DNA from: Sipunculus nudus
Lineage: Eukaryota > Annelida > Sipuncula > Golfingiida > Sipunculidae
Assembly (NCBI GenBank): GCA_026874595.1
Contig: CM049319.1
Coordinates: 57,294,917-57,358,916 of the forward strand
Length of the DNA: 64,000 bases
Direction: 5' to 3'
Numbering within the stretch: position 1 is the first letter of the stretch; every line of letters begins with the position of its first letter. This document shows positions 22,950-35,740 of the stretch, piece after piece. The translations under genes were made by a program, and so were the position numbers. The notes beneath the pieces were generated by a model that was not told the origin of the DNA, searched no databases, and saw only the letters and a program-made list of their open reading frames with translations.

Positions 22950-24546
22950 TCCCCAGACAAAGTCGGGATACTATGGTTTCACGACGGTCCCGCCGCCGCC
23001 GCAGAAAAACCTTGTGAGCGGGATAACTCAAAAAATATTCACTGATCTTTTTCAAACTTTACATTTGTATAGATATAGGTAAGGGGACGAAGCCTATTAA
23101 AAATGGGGTCATGACCTATGCTAGGAGATTGACATTGACTTCGAATAGTTTCATTTTTGCTGAAAATAACACAAATTCTTAAATGTATCAAGTAAGCTTG
23201 CATGGACTGGTCCAAAAATCAAGGTGACCGAAGATCTTGGATAGCCTTGTAATATACCGGAAACTAGTGGCACCACCTATTATCCTTTTCTTGTTTTAAC
23301 GCCTTTCAATACCCCCATAATGCCATTGGACAGTACTGTAAGCATTATAAGTCAAAAACTAATGGACAGATTTCTTTCATATTATGCACATGTAGAGAGA
23401 TGGGTTATGAGATGAGGTCTATTTACATTTGGGCCATGACCTTTACCATGAGAGTGGCCTTGACCTTTAATGTGTCCATATTTGGTGAAAATCACACACC
23501 TCTTATGATATCTCCAGTGATAATAGCCATATGGATTTCAAACGTGATTTATGTATGGCCCACCACTAAAGTAAAAACCTAATAGGTTCTAAGGTCATGA
23601 GGTCAAAGGTCAAGGTCACTGGACTCGCATCTTAAAAGATACTGTGGATGCATTTTAAGCCAAACTTTCTTCCCAGGTCTTCCATCTTGAATATATAGCT
23701 CACTTGCCAATAGTGGATGATCCATATCAATTTTGGGGTCACAAGGTCAAAGGTCAAGGCCACAGGAGCTATCTGTCCAAAAATTAGTTTCTGGATGATA
23801 ATTCCTACTTTTATTGATGTATTGATTTCAAACTTGACTTATATATGTCCCATTGAAAAAGCAAGACTCCAATTGATTTTGGGGTCATGAGGTCAAAGGT
23901 CAAGGTCACAGGACACATCTTTAAAAAGATTGTGGATGCATTTTCAGCCAAACATTTCATCTCAGACCTTTCATCTTGCACATATAGTTCATCTGCTTAT
24001 AGAGGAAGACCCCTATTAATTTTGAGGTCACAAGGTCAAAGGTGAAGGTCACAGGAGCCATCTGTCCAAAAAATAGTTTCTGGATGATAATTCCTGCTTT
24101 TATTGATGTATGGATTTCAAACTTGACTTATTTATGACCCATTGGAATAGCAAGACCCGAATTGATTTTAGGGTCATGAGGTCAAAGGTCAAGGTCACAG
24201 GACACATTTTTAAAAAGATTGTGGATGCATTTCAGCCAAACAATTCATCTCAGATCTTTTATCTTGCACATATAGTTCACCTGCCAAGAGTGGAAGACCC
24301 CTATCAATTTTGAGGTCAAAGGTGAAGGTCACAGGAGCCATCTGTCAAAAAATTAGTTTCCGGATGATTATTCCTGCTTTTATTGACGTATAAATTTCAA
24401 ACTTGACTTATATATGTCCCATTGAAAAAGCAAGACCCCAATTGATTTTGGGGTCATGAGGTCAAAGGTCAAGGTCACAGGGGCCTATTCTTTTAGAGGG
24501 GGGGGGCGTACTATGTCTGGGGATACTCTGGCCAGGAAATGTCTAG
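22950..24546 (+). mobile_element. Helitron/HINE-like element, copy H1
   Basis: The left end TCCCCAGAC follows an A, and the right end CTAG precedes a T, as in Helitron insertions. A short inverted match joins the two ends (TATCCCCAGAC at the left, GTCTGGGGATA near the right). The core (23600-24480) has seven ~145-bp monomers alternating between two types, and four carry the exact AGGTCAAAGGTCAAGGTCA. The G-tract before the 3' end (about 24498-24506) is kept, but the terminal hairpin is decayed (CTCTGGCCAGG). There is no Rep/helicase coding, so the copy is non-autonomous. A Helentron-type T/T insertion cannot be excluded. Confidence 0.8.
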
Positions 24547-24566
24547 TTTTTTTTATTTTTCTTAAA

Positions 24567-24608
<42 letters not shown>
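24567..24608. repeat. (ATT)n microsatellite
   Basis: A run of about 14 ATT units sits just outside the 3' end of element H1. Confidence 0.85.
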
Positions 24609-25026
24609 TTCGGGACCGATCATAGTGTGAATATCTTTCAGGTTAAGCAAACGTATCTTTTATTGATTGTTCCACAAAGAACTTGAGAACTGGCTCTGCT
24701 AATGAACTGTTAGCACCTCCGCGGGCACTCTGCAGTGACGTCAACAACGGAAACCCGCTTGTGACAACAGAAATCTGGATCTCAGTGACAGCGCTCAGCT
24801 ATGTCAACACATACATTAGTAACAAAGCAAAATTTACACGAATTTTTATATTTAAGTAATTTCTAAATTCAGCCCACGACGTCACACTTGTACCAACCAA
24901 TCATATCGGGGCCCATTTTCTGTTCCTGACCTTTTTTTCTCCCTATTAAAAAACGATGCACCACTTGGTGTATAGCCTACGTTGACCTGACCTTCAGTTA
25001 ATCGCTGCTGCTTGGATAAATACATA

Positions 25027-25332
25027 GGTTCTCAGGCACTTTTTTTCAGAAAACAATGCGGGCTGGCGGTTTGTTTGTTTTGTTTTGTTTTGTATGTTTC
25101 GATAAAAATTTCAAATGATAAAGGAAAAACATGATACTAAGAAATTTATTTTGCTAAACAAGTAAAAGCACTACATAACAAAGGAAATTTTATCATAAAA
25201 TTATATGATTTTATCATTTTGATAGAAATGTCCGAGTGGCTGGAGCTCAAAATTGGTAATTTTCTATTGAAAATCAAAATAAAAATTTTCGATGCGGGGG
25301 TTTAAAATTGACGCGGGCGGTGCCTGAGAACC
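25027..25332 (+). mobile_element. MITE with GGTTCTCAGGCAC inverted ends
   Basis: The perfect 13-bp inverted ends are GGTTCTCAGGCAC and GTGCCTGAGAACC, with ATA on both sides as a possible 3-bp duplication (PIF/Harbinger-like). The subterminal GCGGGC / GACGCGGGCGG patches are also GC-rich, and the interior is AT-rich. A reverse-orientation copy lies at 40640-40914. Confidence 0.7.
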
Positions 25333-26780
25333 ATAACTTTTGTTTATTTTTTTTTGCCTAATATTTATCTTGAGTTGTATTTATGAACGTCAGTTCATTT
25401 AAAGACTGAATGCATGTTACTGGAATATGATAACATCAACAAAGGGTATGTATAATGTCGAACATGACAAGTTTTGTTCATGCTATGGATTTTCAAAAGG
25501 AAACATGTTTATTTTTAAATGTGTTGAGCACCGATGAGCCAATTTAAACTGCAACGAAATATCGTGTCTTCTTTTGGTATTTTCCTTGCACAGCGGAACA
25601 AATTTTTTACCTATATATGCAGAGATCAGAGAGTGCGCACCGTAATAATCGCATAGTGCAATTTAAGACGGTAGCACTCGTTCCCGTCTGTTGATATTTA
25701 ATCACTTAATTACTTCACACCTGGTGATCCATTTCAGTATTATTGTGAGGTTTTATTGCAGATATAAATACGCCCCCCCCCCCACCCCCTCAGTATTTTA
25801 AATAAATAAATCAGACTACATTAACGACCTGGCCACTATAATTTCCAGAATATATTTATATACAGAATGAAGCAAAATCACTACCCCTTGGACAAATCAT
25901 GCAACTCACATTATTATGTTTATAAGAAATTAACAAAAATAAAACCTTGTGAAAGACAGATGGCCAAAATGCGATTGGAGATATGGTATTAGCTTTGCTT
26001 TATTCATGCAGCTTATCTGGCAATTAATTCACAAATATTATTATTTTTTCTCCGCCTCCGTATGCTATTCTTGGCCTTTATTAGATATTACTAATTAAGT
26101 AAATTTGATATTATTGGATCATTTGCATTTTGTATTAGATTATCTATATCGCGTCATCATTTCAATCCATGAGAGGATTGGAGACGGGTTGTTTTGACGC
26201 ACCCGAGAATTTCATGGAGAAGCCATTTCCAGAATCTCCAGAGAAATAAAAAGGCCGCTTCTGGCTTGACGAGTATTGGTCGTAAATGTGTGGACATCTT
26301 GTTAAAATGTGGAACATTTAGCAGATCTGCGAGACACAAGATATTGTTTTTACGGCGAGCAGTCTTATCAGATTTTTATTTCTCGTCACATCGCAGGTTG
26401 GCGCCACGCCAGTAACAATATCCAGCAAATCACCATGACAACTGAAGTAGAAGTTTTGTTCTCAAGGGTCTGTTACACGCGCGGGGCTCTTGATTACAAT
26501 CACGTTTTCATCTCGATATTTCATTTTTTAGCATGAAGCTCTGAAAACTACATGAACACACACATGTATTCGAGCGATTGAAAAGAAAAACTAATTTTAT
26601 CAATTGGCTTTTACATGTATAGTTGCTTTGAAGCACATAGTGTAAGTTGGATCAACGTAACCCCAAATGGTACATAAACAGGACAAAATAATGAAAATAT
26701 GATCAATTCAAATTGAAGAATTCCCTAAAGAATCAGTTCTGTATGTATTTTGGGCCATCAACACAAAAAGGATGCCCTGT
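25333..26780. other. Intronic AT-rich DNA, no feature recognised
   Basis: There is a C-tract at about 25772-25787. Short frames near 26157-26536 overlap on both strands and match nothing I know. Confidence 0.5.
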
Positions 26781-26785
26781 AAGGT

Positions 26786-27240
26786 TTGAGTCCATTGCCC
26801 GGTCGTTTTACATTATGTGTGCCCTCTCCAGATCAACAGACAGAATGGCTTACTCTGAACAAAGACCAACTGCGACAGAAACGGTCAGGCGATACTGTTT
26901 ATACAATAAACCAGACTTCACAGCACTCGGTTATCCTGGTAGCAGACGCCATCAGCTGGTCTGGGCGGAATATTGATTTACAGATAGTCGCTGGGGTTCA
27001 CAACCAATTCATTTGGCACAGAGTAACAAACTTCGGTCTTTTTTATTGACGTAAGCTACCCTCCCGGGACCTCAGCGTGCGCCTGGTGTTTATCCGCGTA
27101 TCCCTGCACGTGCTGTCTACTCTAAGGGGGCACGGCATCTATAACTTTATCAACTGGCGCATGCGTTCACTTGACTTGGGGCATTTTGCCGTTGGGCGCG
27201 ACAGACTTCAGCAGGAATCAGTAGGGTCCATATACATGTA
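26786..27240 (+). pseudogene. Decayed Tc1/mariner-type transposase fragment
   Basis: Two blocks of a DDE transposase survive in different frames. The first (about 26918-26995) reads SVILVADAISWSGRNIDLQI-, like the conserved 'W-I-S-GRTDL-V-G' region. The second (about 27110-27210) reads RGHGIYNFINWRMRSLDL-, like the 'GI-ldWPa-SPDLNPIE' block around the final catalytic acid. The catalytic Asp-Asn-Ala block between them is not recognisable, the frame changes, and the 'NPIE' acid is lost. No terminal repeats were found. It lies in the proposed intron 1 on the sense strand and is clearly non-functional. Confidence 0.6.
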
Positions 27241-27643
27241 TTACATTACTTGTTTGCCTGTGAAAAATAATACCATTGCAGATATTATTAACCTCTAGAA
27301 AGCTGCCTCAGCGAAAAAAATCAAGTGTTTAACAACTTCATTTATCAATGCGGTTCTTGATGACTTAGCAGTCTACTGAGCAGGAGATGTTAAGAGTCAC
27401 CGTTATCTTGACGTTTCCTCTTGTTGATGAAATATATAAGAATCACTTAATTGCCTGTCTCGTTGAGAATTGTTACCTGAGGTAACCAGAGTCGTTTTTT
27501 TCCCCGTGCCTTTACAAACTGCGGTTATAACTAAAGTCCTATAATCGAATTTGAAAAAAGACATGATTTGGTTGTACTTGAGAAACATTTTATTTCTTTT
27601 CTTACAGCCCCCATGCACAGGGCGTATTTTTAGTGTTATTGTA

Positions 27644-29354
27644 TCCCCAGACAAAGTCGGGGGATACTATGTTTTCATACCGGTCCCGCCGCCGATGCCG
27701 CATATAAATCTTGTTGGCGCGATAACCCAAAATATTTCACGGAACTTTACCAAACTTGGTATATGTATAGATATCGGTAAGAGGACGACGCCTATTTAAA
27801 ATGAGGTCATGACCTTTACTAGGAGAGTGTCTTTGACCTTGAATAGGTCCAATTTGGGGGAAAATCACACAAATTCTTTAATATCTCAAGAAATCTGGCA
27901 TGGATTTATCCCAAAATCAAGTTGATGGAAGATCATGGATAGGGTATGTCATGTTCCGGAAACTGGTGGCGCCACCTATTATTCTTTACTTGTTTTCGTG
28001 CCCTTAAATACCCCCCAAATTGCCACCTTACAGTACTGTGAGCATTATAAGTCAAAAACTAATGGACAGATTTCTTTTATATTATGCATATACATAGGTA
28101 TGGGTTATGGGATGATGTTTATTTAAATTGGGGTCATGACCTTTCCTATGAGAGTGACCTTGACCTTGAATATTGCCATATATGGTGAAAATCACACACC
28201 TCTTATGATATCTCCAGTGTTGATAGCCATATGGATTTCAAACCTGACTTATGTATGGCCCAACACTAAAGTAAGAACCCTATAGGTTCTAGGGTCATGA
28301 GGTCAAAGGTCAAGGTCACTGGACTGGCATCTTAAAAGATACTGAGGATGCATTTAAAGCCAAACTTTCTTCCCAGGTCTTCCATCTTGAATATATAGCT
28401 CACTTGCCAATAGTGGATGATCCATATCAATTTTGGGGTCACAAGGTCAAAGGTCAAGGCCACAGGAGCTATCTGTCCAAAAATTAGTTTCTGGATGATA
28501 ATTCCTGCTTTTATTGATGTATTGATTTCAAACTTGACTTATATATGTCCCATTGAAAAAGCAAGACTCCAATTGATTTTGGGGTCATGAGGTCAAAGGT
28601 CAAGGTCACAGGACACATCTTTAAAAAGATTGTGGATGCATTTTCAGCCAAACATTTCATCTCAGACCTTTCATCTTGCACATAGAGTTCATCTGCCTAT
28701 AGAGGAAGACCTATATCAATTTTGAGGTCACAAGGTCAAAGGTGAAGGTCACAGAAGCCATCTGTCCAAAAATAGTTTCTGGATGATAATTCCTTTTTTT
28801 TATTCGTGTTTGGATTTCAAACTTGACTTGTATTTGACCCATTGAAAAAGCAAGACCGAAATTGATTTTTGGGTCATGAGGTCAAAGGTCAAGGTCACAG
28901 GAAACCTCTTTAAAAAGATTGTGGATGCATTTTCAGCCAAACAATTCATCTCAGATCTTTCATCTTGCACATATAGTTCACCTGCCAAGAGTGGAAGACC
29001 CCTATCAATTTTGAGATCACAAGATCAAAGGTGAAGGTCACAGGATGATAATTCCTGCTTTATGATGTGTAGATTTCAAACTTGACTTGTATATGTCCCA
29101 TTGGAAAAGCAAGACCGGAATAGATTTGGGGTCATGAGATCAAAGGTCAAGGTCACAGGACACATCTTTAAAAAGATCAAGGTCACAGGACCAACATCTT
29201 CAACAAGATTGTGGATTGATAGATGGAAGAAACAATAAATATGACAAGTGTCAGTATATGCTGCTAAAAATGGGGGCCTATTCTTAAAGGGGGGGGGGGG
29301 GGGGCTACTATGTCTGGGAATACTCTGGCACCTGCGGAGCCAAGAAATGTCTAG
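27644..29354 (+). mobile_element. Helitron/HINE-like element, copy H2
   Basis: It has the same ends as H1: A|TCCCCAGAC and CTAG|T. The first ~25 bases fold as TATCCCC-A-GAC-AAA-GTC-G-GGGGATA. The leader holds AGGTCATGACCT (27804-27815) and GGTGGCGCCACC (27965-27976). Core monomers run from 28300 to about 29150 at ~145-bp spacing, and three are exact AGGTCAAAGGTCAAGGTCA. A long G-tract (about 29289-29304) and a slightly imperfect hairpin (GGCACC/GGAGCC) precede the CTAG end. Confidence 0.85.
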
Positions 29355-30351
29355 TTTAATTCCTTTTGTTACGAATTTTACGGTATGGTAAATACAAATA
29401 TTGATCGGTGTATTTTGGAGAGCCCCAGGGTAAACTCTTATTAAATAATAGGTTGAATTTGGTGGGAACGTAGAGAGAGCAAATTTTGACTTATTATTTA
29501 ATTAGAATACCCCTAGGGGAGACTGAAAAGTTACTTCAGCTTGTGTACAAAACAAACCTTTTCATCGTAATGGATCCGGAGCGGCCTGAACTCTAATTTC
29601 AAGTTCAAATTCAAAATTCGTCACATTCTGAGAAAAGTCATCATATACACATGCTTATGGAACGCAATTTATTTCATCAAGACTTTATCAGGAAATCATT
29701 CATTTATGTTATCTGCCTTGAAATAATTCTGTTCTGTCATATGAAGTGGGTTTTATCTGTTCTTTTCAAATCATGTGTACCTACGTCAAGTGTGTATAGG
29801 ATGAAACGGAAGTGCATTGTTGGGAGACACTCATTTTTCAATCGAGGCATTTTCCCCTCTGTCAAGTAGATTATCAGTCGAAAATAAATGTCAGCTACCA
29901 CACTTACCCTGAAAAAAATATTATCATTAATAAGTGGACAGGTAAGGACAGTTACCTGCTGCGTAAATAATTAAAACATTGTGCTGGTGATAAAACTTGG
30001 TGCCAGGTTATCTGGCTCTATAAAAAACGGCACATCTGCGCTGATCACGTCTGATAAAAATCACTGAAAGAAGCTACCCGAGCTGTAGTGAATGGATTGT
30101 GGCGTAACTATCGCATCTCTGGCTGCGACCTGAGGCCGAGCTTCTGGTCCCCATTAAACGTACTTTATACACGCATCACTGAGAAAAAGTCCGAACTACA
30201 GGAAAGGTACCTTCTGGTATATAAACAAGATGCACAAAGCTACGTGTGTAGCTCAACCCACACAAAATGTTTACACAACACGGAGTATTCCCTCAGTACC
30301 ACGTCTGCAGGCAAGCGCCCGTGTCAAACGCCATGTTCTCACGACTGACAT
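29355..30351. other. Intronic DNA, no feature recognised
   Basis: Short frames (29651-29869, 30088-30348) have no recognisable product. Confidence 0.5.
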
Positions 30352-30359
30352 ACAACAAA

Positions 30360-30642
30360 CAGGGGCGTCAATATGGGGGGGGGGGGGGGGGGATGGGGGG
30401 TATATATACCCCCCACTTTTTGGCAAGGGGGGGGGGGATGGTCAATGTTATCATCCCCCCACTTTTCAGAGAATAATATTATAATATTGCAAATAAAATA
30501 TATTAATAAATAGAATTAAAGACCTTGGATCTATTTACTAAATAATGTTATATCTAAACCTTGCTTAGACATAATTATTTAAAATATTACGTATATAATA
30601 ATTATATATATATATAATAATTATATATATATATATATATAA

Positions 30643-30695
<53 letters not shown>

Positions 30696-30798
30696 GAATA
30701 TGTCACTCAGACACGCTGAAAAGGGTATATATATGTGGGTGTGTGTATGTATATACAAAGTCATCCCCCCCACCCTGGAAGAAAAATTGACGCCACTG
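30360..30798. mobile_element. hAT-type MITE with perfect 8-bp duplication
   Basis: The direct repeats ACAACAAA at 30352-30359 and 30799-30806 flank inverted ends CAGGGGCGTCAAT and ATTGACGCCACTG. The CAG(T/G)GGCGT terminus is typical of hAT. The inside holds G-tracts near both ends (30376-30392, 30427-30437) and a long (TA)n array (30595-30692). It has no coding capacity. Confidence 0.85.
30595..30692. repeat. (TA)n microsatellite within the hAT-type MITE
   Basis: Interrupted TA runs with ATAATTATAT joints lie wholly inside the MITE, so they travelled with it or expanded after insertion. Confidence 0.85.
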
Positions 30799-30806
30799 AC
30801 AACAAA

Positions 30807-33215
30807 ACAACATTACCTTTCTACTTCGATATTTCTGTCCTAGCATATAACATATTATGGCAGATTCAGAGGGGGCGCCCATTATTTTTCGAACAAAAAA
30901 TAAATCTTGGAAATAAATTATTATGCGTGTAATGCATAAAAGCAGCGAAAGATTTTTGGTCTGTTGTCTTATAAGTAATGATCGCCGGGGTGTACTGAGG
31001 GGCTTTTTTTTACCGTCAATGTAAGGAAATTTTGCCACCCTTACCCCAGAGTTTAATGTAGGGCGTTAAAAAACGATTGATAAGAATTGTTTCAAAGCAA
31101 ATTACATAAACATGGGTGTTTTGTGGCAAGTATCCAAGGAATAAATATTTTTTGTAACCATGCGTATGTGGAATCAAAACAAAAGTTGTTTCCTTGAAAT
31201 GTAACATTTTGATTTGAAAGTTTACCTGAGAAAAGTCCCTCAGTGCCTAACTGGAAGAGGTTCGGTCTGAGTAGTAACGACCTCTGGCGAATGGCTGTTT
31301 AGGATTATATAGGTATATGTGTGAACTGGAGCCCTAACGATCCGGTTTGACCTTGAACCTTTCGTCCTTGCCTGACTTCGCTCAGTAAGTCTTTATTGGG
31401 TAAAAATCACGCAGGTTTCAGGAGTACATGGATCGATGTATTAGCCTGAAATATTGCTTGTCCAAATATCTTGTATAGCTTTATCTAGTGCAAAACACAT
31501 GACTGCACCCTCCACAATCGTTCCCGGTGTTGTCTACCCAAACACTTATTTCAAGAGTGATTTGATGTTTTGGCATCAAATTTTGCATGTCATTACAGCG
31601 CATTGTTATTTTTACCTTGAACACAAGGCTGATCGGTGGCGACTCCAATTCTTTTTCGCATGGCGTCCATCCGTGAGTCTATTTTGACTAAATATCACAC
31701 AAATCTCATTCTCATTCTGATAAAACAAAGATCGCTCTGTCTCCATTCAAAATAAAGGTTCTAGAATAGTGCCAAACTTTCTGCATGCTGATGTCCGGTA
31801 TGTTCAGGCCCTCGTCACAGAGTGGGCGTGGTACCTGGTGCTCTGCTGGCTCATCCGACTTCTATTCTTGACTTCGGGTGCTGGGTGTTCTGGAGCTTAC
31901 CTGGGAAGGCATGTTTGATCCCTTTTCGCTTGGCATGATAAGGGCTTCTACGAAAACAGTAAAAACAATTTTTCGAGACCAAATACCTGGAAACTATATC
32001 TTTTCTGAACTGTACGTGGAAGTTGATGAAGAAGCCGGCTTGCTAGAGTCAACGCGATCGGATGGAACCCCGACTTCAATTTTTCGTTCGTTTGTTCGTT
32101 CATTCTCATTCACCCTGGTAACCAGTCCCCATGCATTGAACAATACTTGTACCACCATCATGTGGCATATCAATTGCTATGGGAACAAAACAGAAGGACT
32201 ATTCAAAAGGTCTTTGGAATCTCTGGTATTCCTGATTTCATAATTTCTCGGTCTCTCACGCCAGGTCACTTTAGTCTCTGTGATTCGACCGACCAGCGTA
32301 GCCGCTTGTCGAATCTTTATGTCTGAAATTACTTATAATGAAAAACCCCTATCAGCACTCCCTTCATATCACGTGACAGAATATTAAATTTATATGTAAA
32401 ACATGTTACATTTTACTTATAAATGCAAAGTTTATTTATTGTTATAGTATAATTTCTTATTTTTCCCTTATTTATTCTTATATACTCATATATCTCATAT
32501 AAAATATATGAAAAAGAGTGCTGGTGTGCATACATATATACATACACGTTATGTTGGTTGCTTGCGTTCATACAAAATTACATATGTATGTATGCGATAT
32601 GTGGGTGTTATGCATAGGCTGCAACCTGCAGCCTTCACATCCCCCCCCCCCCCCCCCCCCCCCCATTACATCTTCTTCTTACACGCATACGTATTCCAGT
32701 ATTCCACTGCTACAGTACGCGGGGGTACATGCAGTTTCACTTAACCCGCCCACGAGGCATTCCATGCTCCTGAAGAACCTGGGTAGGGCCATCATGGAGA
32801 CCAGATGTTGTGTAATATCAGATAAACTAGGGCTGTCATTACCTAACTTAGATTGCCGGGCTGAGCACATGTTAACGAAGAGTTACTTTTAAAGCTGTAA
32901 TTATTAATGCTATAATAACTAATACTAATACTTTCACTCAGGGCAATGGAATCCTCGATCCCTTCTAAAAATGGCTAGTAACTTATCTCTGCACATGTGC
33001 ATATAGCGTTTAGTATTTTAAACTCATATTTTACCTGCTGCCAGTAATTTTTCTGGTATATGTCACGGTTAAAGTACTTTAACATATGCCTTTCTTAGTA
33101 ATGTATAATATATAATTATGGTTTATCTCTATATAAATACAGAATAAATATATAAATATAATGAATAAAAAAAATTTGACAATTAAGATAAAATTGTGAA
33201 AGTAATAAGAAAGTA
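30807..33215. other. Intronic DNA, no gene recognised
   Basis: There is a C homopolymer at about 32640-32664. A 121-codon frame at 31878-32243 (+) has no recognisable domain. The rest is AT-rich. Confidence 0.5.
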
Positions 33216-33227
33216 ATATATATATAT

Positions 33228-33300
<73 letters not shown>
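33216..33300. repeat. (TA)n microsatellite
   Basis: About 42 TA units with one interruption near 33240. A second run lies at 33403-33438. Confidence 0.9.
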
Positions 33301-33301
<1 letters not shown>

Positions 33302-33399
33302 CGGGAGTTGTTGTCTACTGAAGGCTACTGTGTATTAATTATTATAAAATAACAATTGGATATTTTATCAAAACGGAGAGAGGGAGAGTCATGCACAAA

Positions 33400-33402
<3 letters not shown>

Positions 33403-33438
<36 letters not shown>
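33403..33438. repeat. (TA)n microsatellite
   Basis: About 18 uninterrupted AT units. Confidence 0.9.
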
Positions 33439-33441
<3 letters not shown>

Positions 33442-35730
33442 TTAATGAATGAACTGTCACATGCCTTGGAGTACTGAGTGTAGATGTATAAGGGGGCCAC
33501 AATGCTTGGCATGATAATCCCGTGAGGGAGTTGGCCGTGCCCCGAGTCAAGAGGTTTCCAGAATGTGTCCGCATACCACACTTGTATTACAAACCAATAA
33601 ACACCCATCTCGCCACCTTCATTTGATAAACCTAGCATTTTGCTTGGTAATAAAGGGTTGACTATAACTTAGACCAACTTTAAAAAATTACGTCTTGATT
33701 AAAACTGCGCTCCCCAGGCAGCGGAAAGAGCGTAGCATATTTCGCGCTGCCAAATATGTCTGCACGCTGTGGGTTTGACACCAGACGGCGGATCCAGGCA
33801 TGCTCTGAAAAACATGATGCAACTGACAGCCTATCAAATAGTCTCTTTACACAAATCTTTATCAACAATGTGTATGGACACTGCGTCAAATTCTCCGGCG
33901 AAGACCGGTTTTTTTTAAATTCTTTTTGGATTAAGTCGTGGATTTTCAGCCTCGTTTCAAATGATTTTTTTTTAATCACATCTTTTTTTCAAATGATGTT
34001 GAGCGGCAGACAAATATGACATTGTTTATGTAAAATGCACTTTAACAATTTTAAGCGTTGATCGGAAAAAACGGATAAAGGACAGCATTTTCGAAATTTT
34101 CACGGCATTTCGAAAATGGGCCAGTGAAGAAACAGGTACATTTTCGGGTGGATCCGGGACATGAACCGGATTTAGGAATGTCATCAAGGAATATTCACAA
34201 TTGTACAGTGTACTTATGCACGAATAAATCTGACCATTGAGGCCAAATTAGTGAATACAAAAACGGTTTTGAGAGCATCCTACAAAAGGGACCCCTACAA
34301 GGCAAATTCTTGTATTAGTTGTAACAAACTTTTTTTTCAGGAAAGACTTCTTTTTATATTTTTCTTCATATTGCATACTTCATGCAGGTTTAAGTAGTCT
34401 GCACGTGGTTTGGTTACATATATGATTTGATAGGAAAAGTTATTGCGTGTGTCGTGTTTGTGGACTTGGTGAATATAAGTGAACCGATCGGTCATATAAG
34501 ATTAACTAATTTATTCCGACAATAAAACATATAGATGCATCTTAAATATACATGTCTTTGTCTAACGGACTTGATGGCAAGGAATATCGATAATGCAACA
34601 GACATAATTAAAATTGGGATCCATAATACATGATATAAATTCATTTTATGGCAGTTATGTTTAATTTTTTATACGGCCCTTAGATATGTACCATCATTTT
34701 CTTTCTATATATATGTTAATTTAATCGTAAGAACAATCACGTGGACAAGGATATTGAAACGTAAGGTACTGCTCCCAACGAAGCTATTATAGGTAAAATA
34801 TCTATTGATCGTGACCATCTACGGTTTCCTGAAACATCATTGGCCTAATAATAAACTCTAGCAAGGATTTCTCGCTCCATAATGGTTGCCCTGCACCGAC
34901 CGAAAGAAGGATTATAAATTTTAAATAAGGCCAAAGGTCTCACTATACATAATACCGCCATGACAGTAACTCACCGAATCACGCTTCCCGACCTCAGCTA
35001 GGATCATAATAAAAATAAGCAACAACACAGAAAATATGTCATGGTTCACCAACTCCATTCATTGGTTTGCTCCTTATAAATATGACTCTTGGTTTCGATA
35101 GGGACAAAATAAACAGCCTCATATCACAATAAAAAGAGAGCCTTTCACTAAATAACAAACTTGTTACTGTGGTTAAGATTATAGTCCATTTCATCCCCTC
35201 CTGTCCACCTGTTTTTTGCTATGAAAATTTTCATTAGTTACATTTTAAGCGAAACAACTATAGTGTAGAGTACCGGATATAAGGACCTAAATTTCAACAA
35301 GGAAAATAAAAACCATCTAAGGAACAGAATTTTTTGAAAATATGAGTCTACATTTTGCAACATATCGGACCAACTTATGGCGGTCAAGGTAATTGGTCAC
35401 ATGCACAAACAGTCTCAATTGATAGCTGCTGATTGGATGTTGTCATGTAAATACTCTAAACAATATAACCAGCTAAAACAAAGATTGCTTCTCATGCAGG
35501 GACACATCATATCTGCCAGGTCATTGAGAAGTGACTAAAAATTTGTGTAACATAAACTCGGGATTTATTGTAAAATTGTTCATTGTCATGTAAGGATGTA
35601 ACTTCCATATGTAGTTTTCTTGGAAATTATTGAAAAATATAAAATGTTAAGAAAATTATCATACTTATTTTCTTTAATTTTTAGTTTCGTCTGTTTTATG
35701 GTCAAAGGAATCGAACGCTCCTATCAATAT
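33439..35730. other. Intronic DNA, no gene recognised
   Basis: A weak tRNA-SINE-like patch occurs at 33700-33800 (B-box-like GGGTTTGACACC), and a diverged relative of 18290-18420 lies at 34150-34260. Nothing else is recognised. Confidence 0.45.
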
Positions 35731-35740
35731 GTTCATTTTT

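Noticed and set aside
31878-32243. 121-codon open frame on the + strand
   Set aside because: No recognisable domain, no splice or promoter context, and a length possible by chance in 64 kb. Not listed as a gene.
33700-33800. tRNA-SINE-like patch with a B-box-like GGGTTTGACACC
   Set aside because: No convincing A box, no 3' tail and no clear second copy, so neither a tRNA gene nor a SINE is supported.
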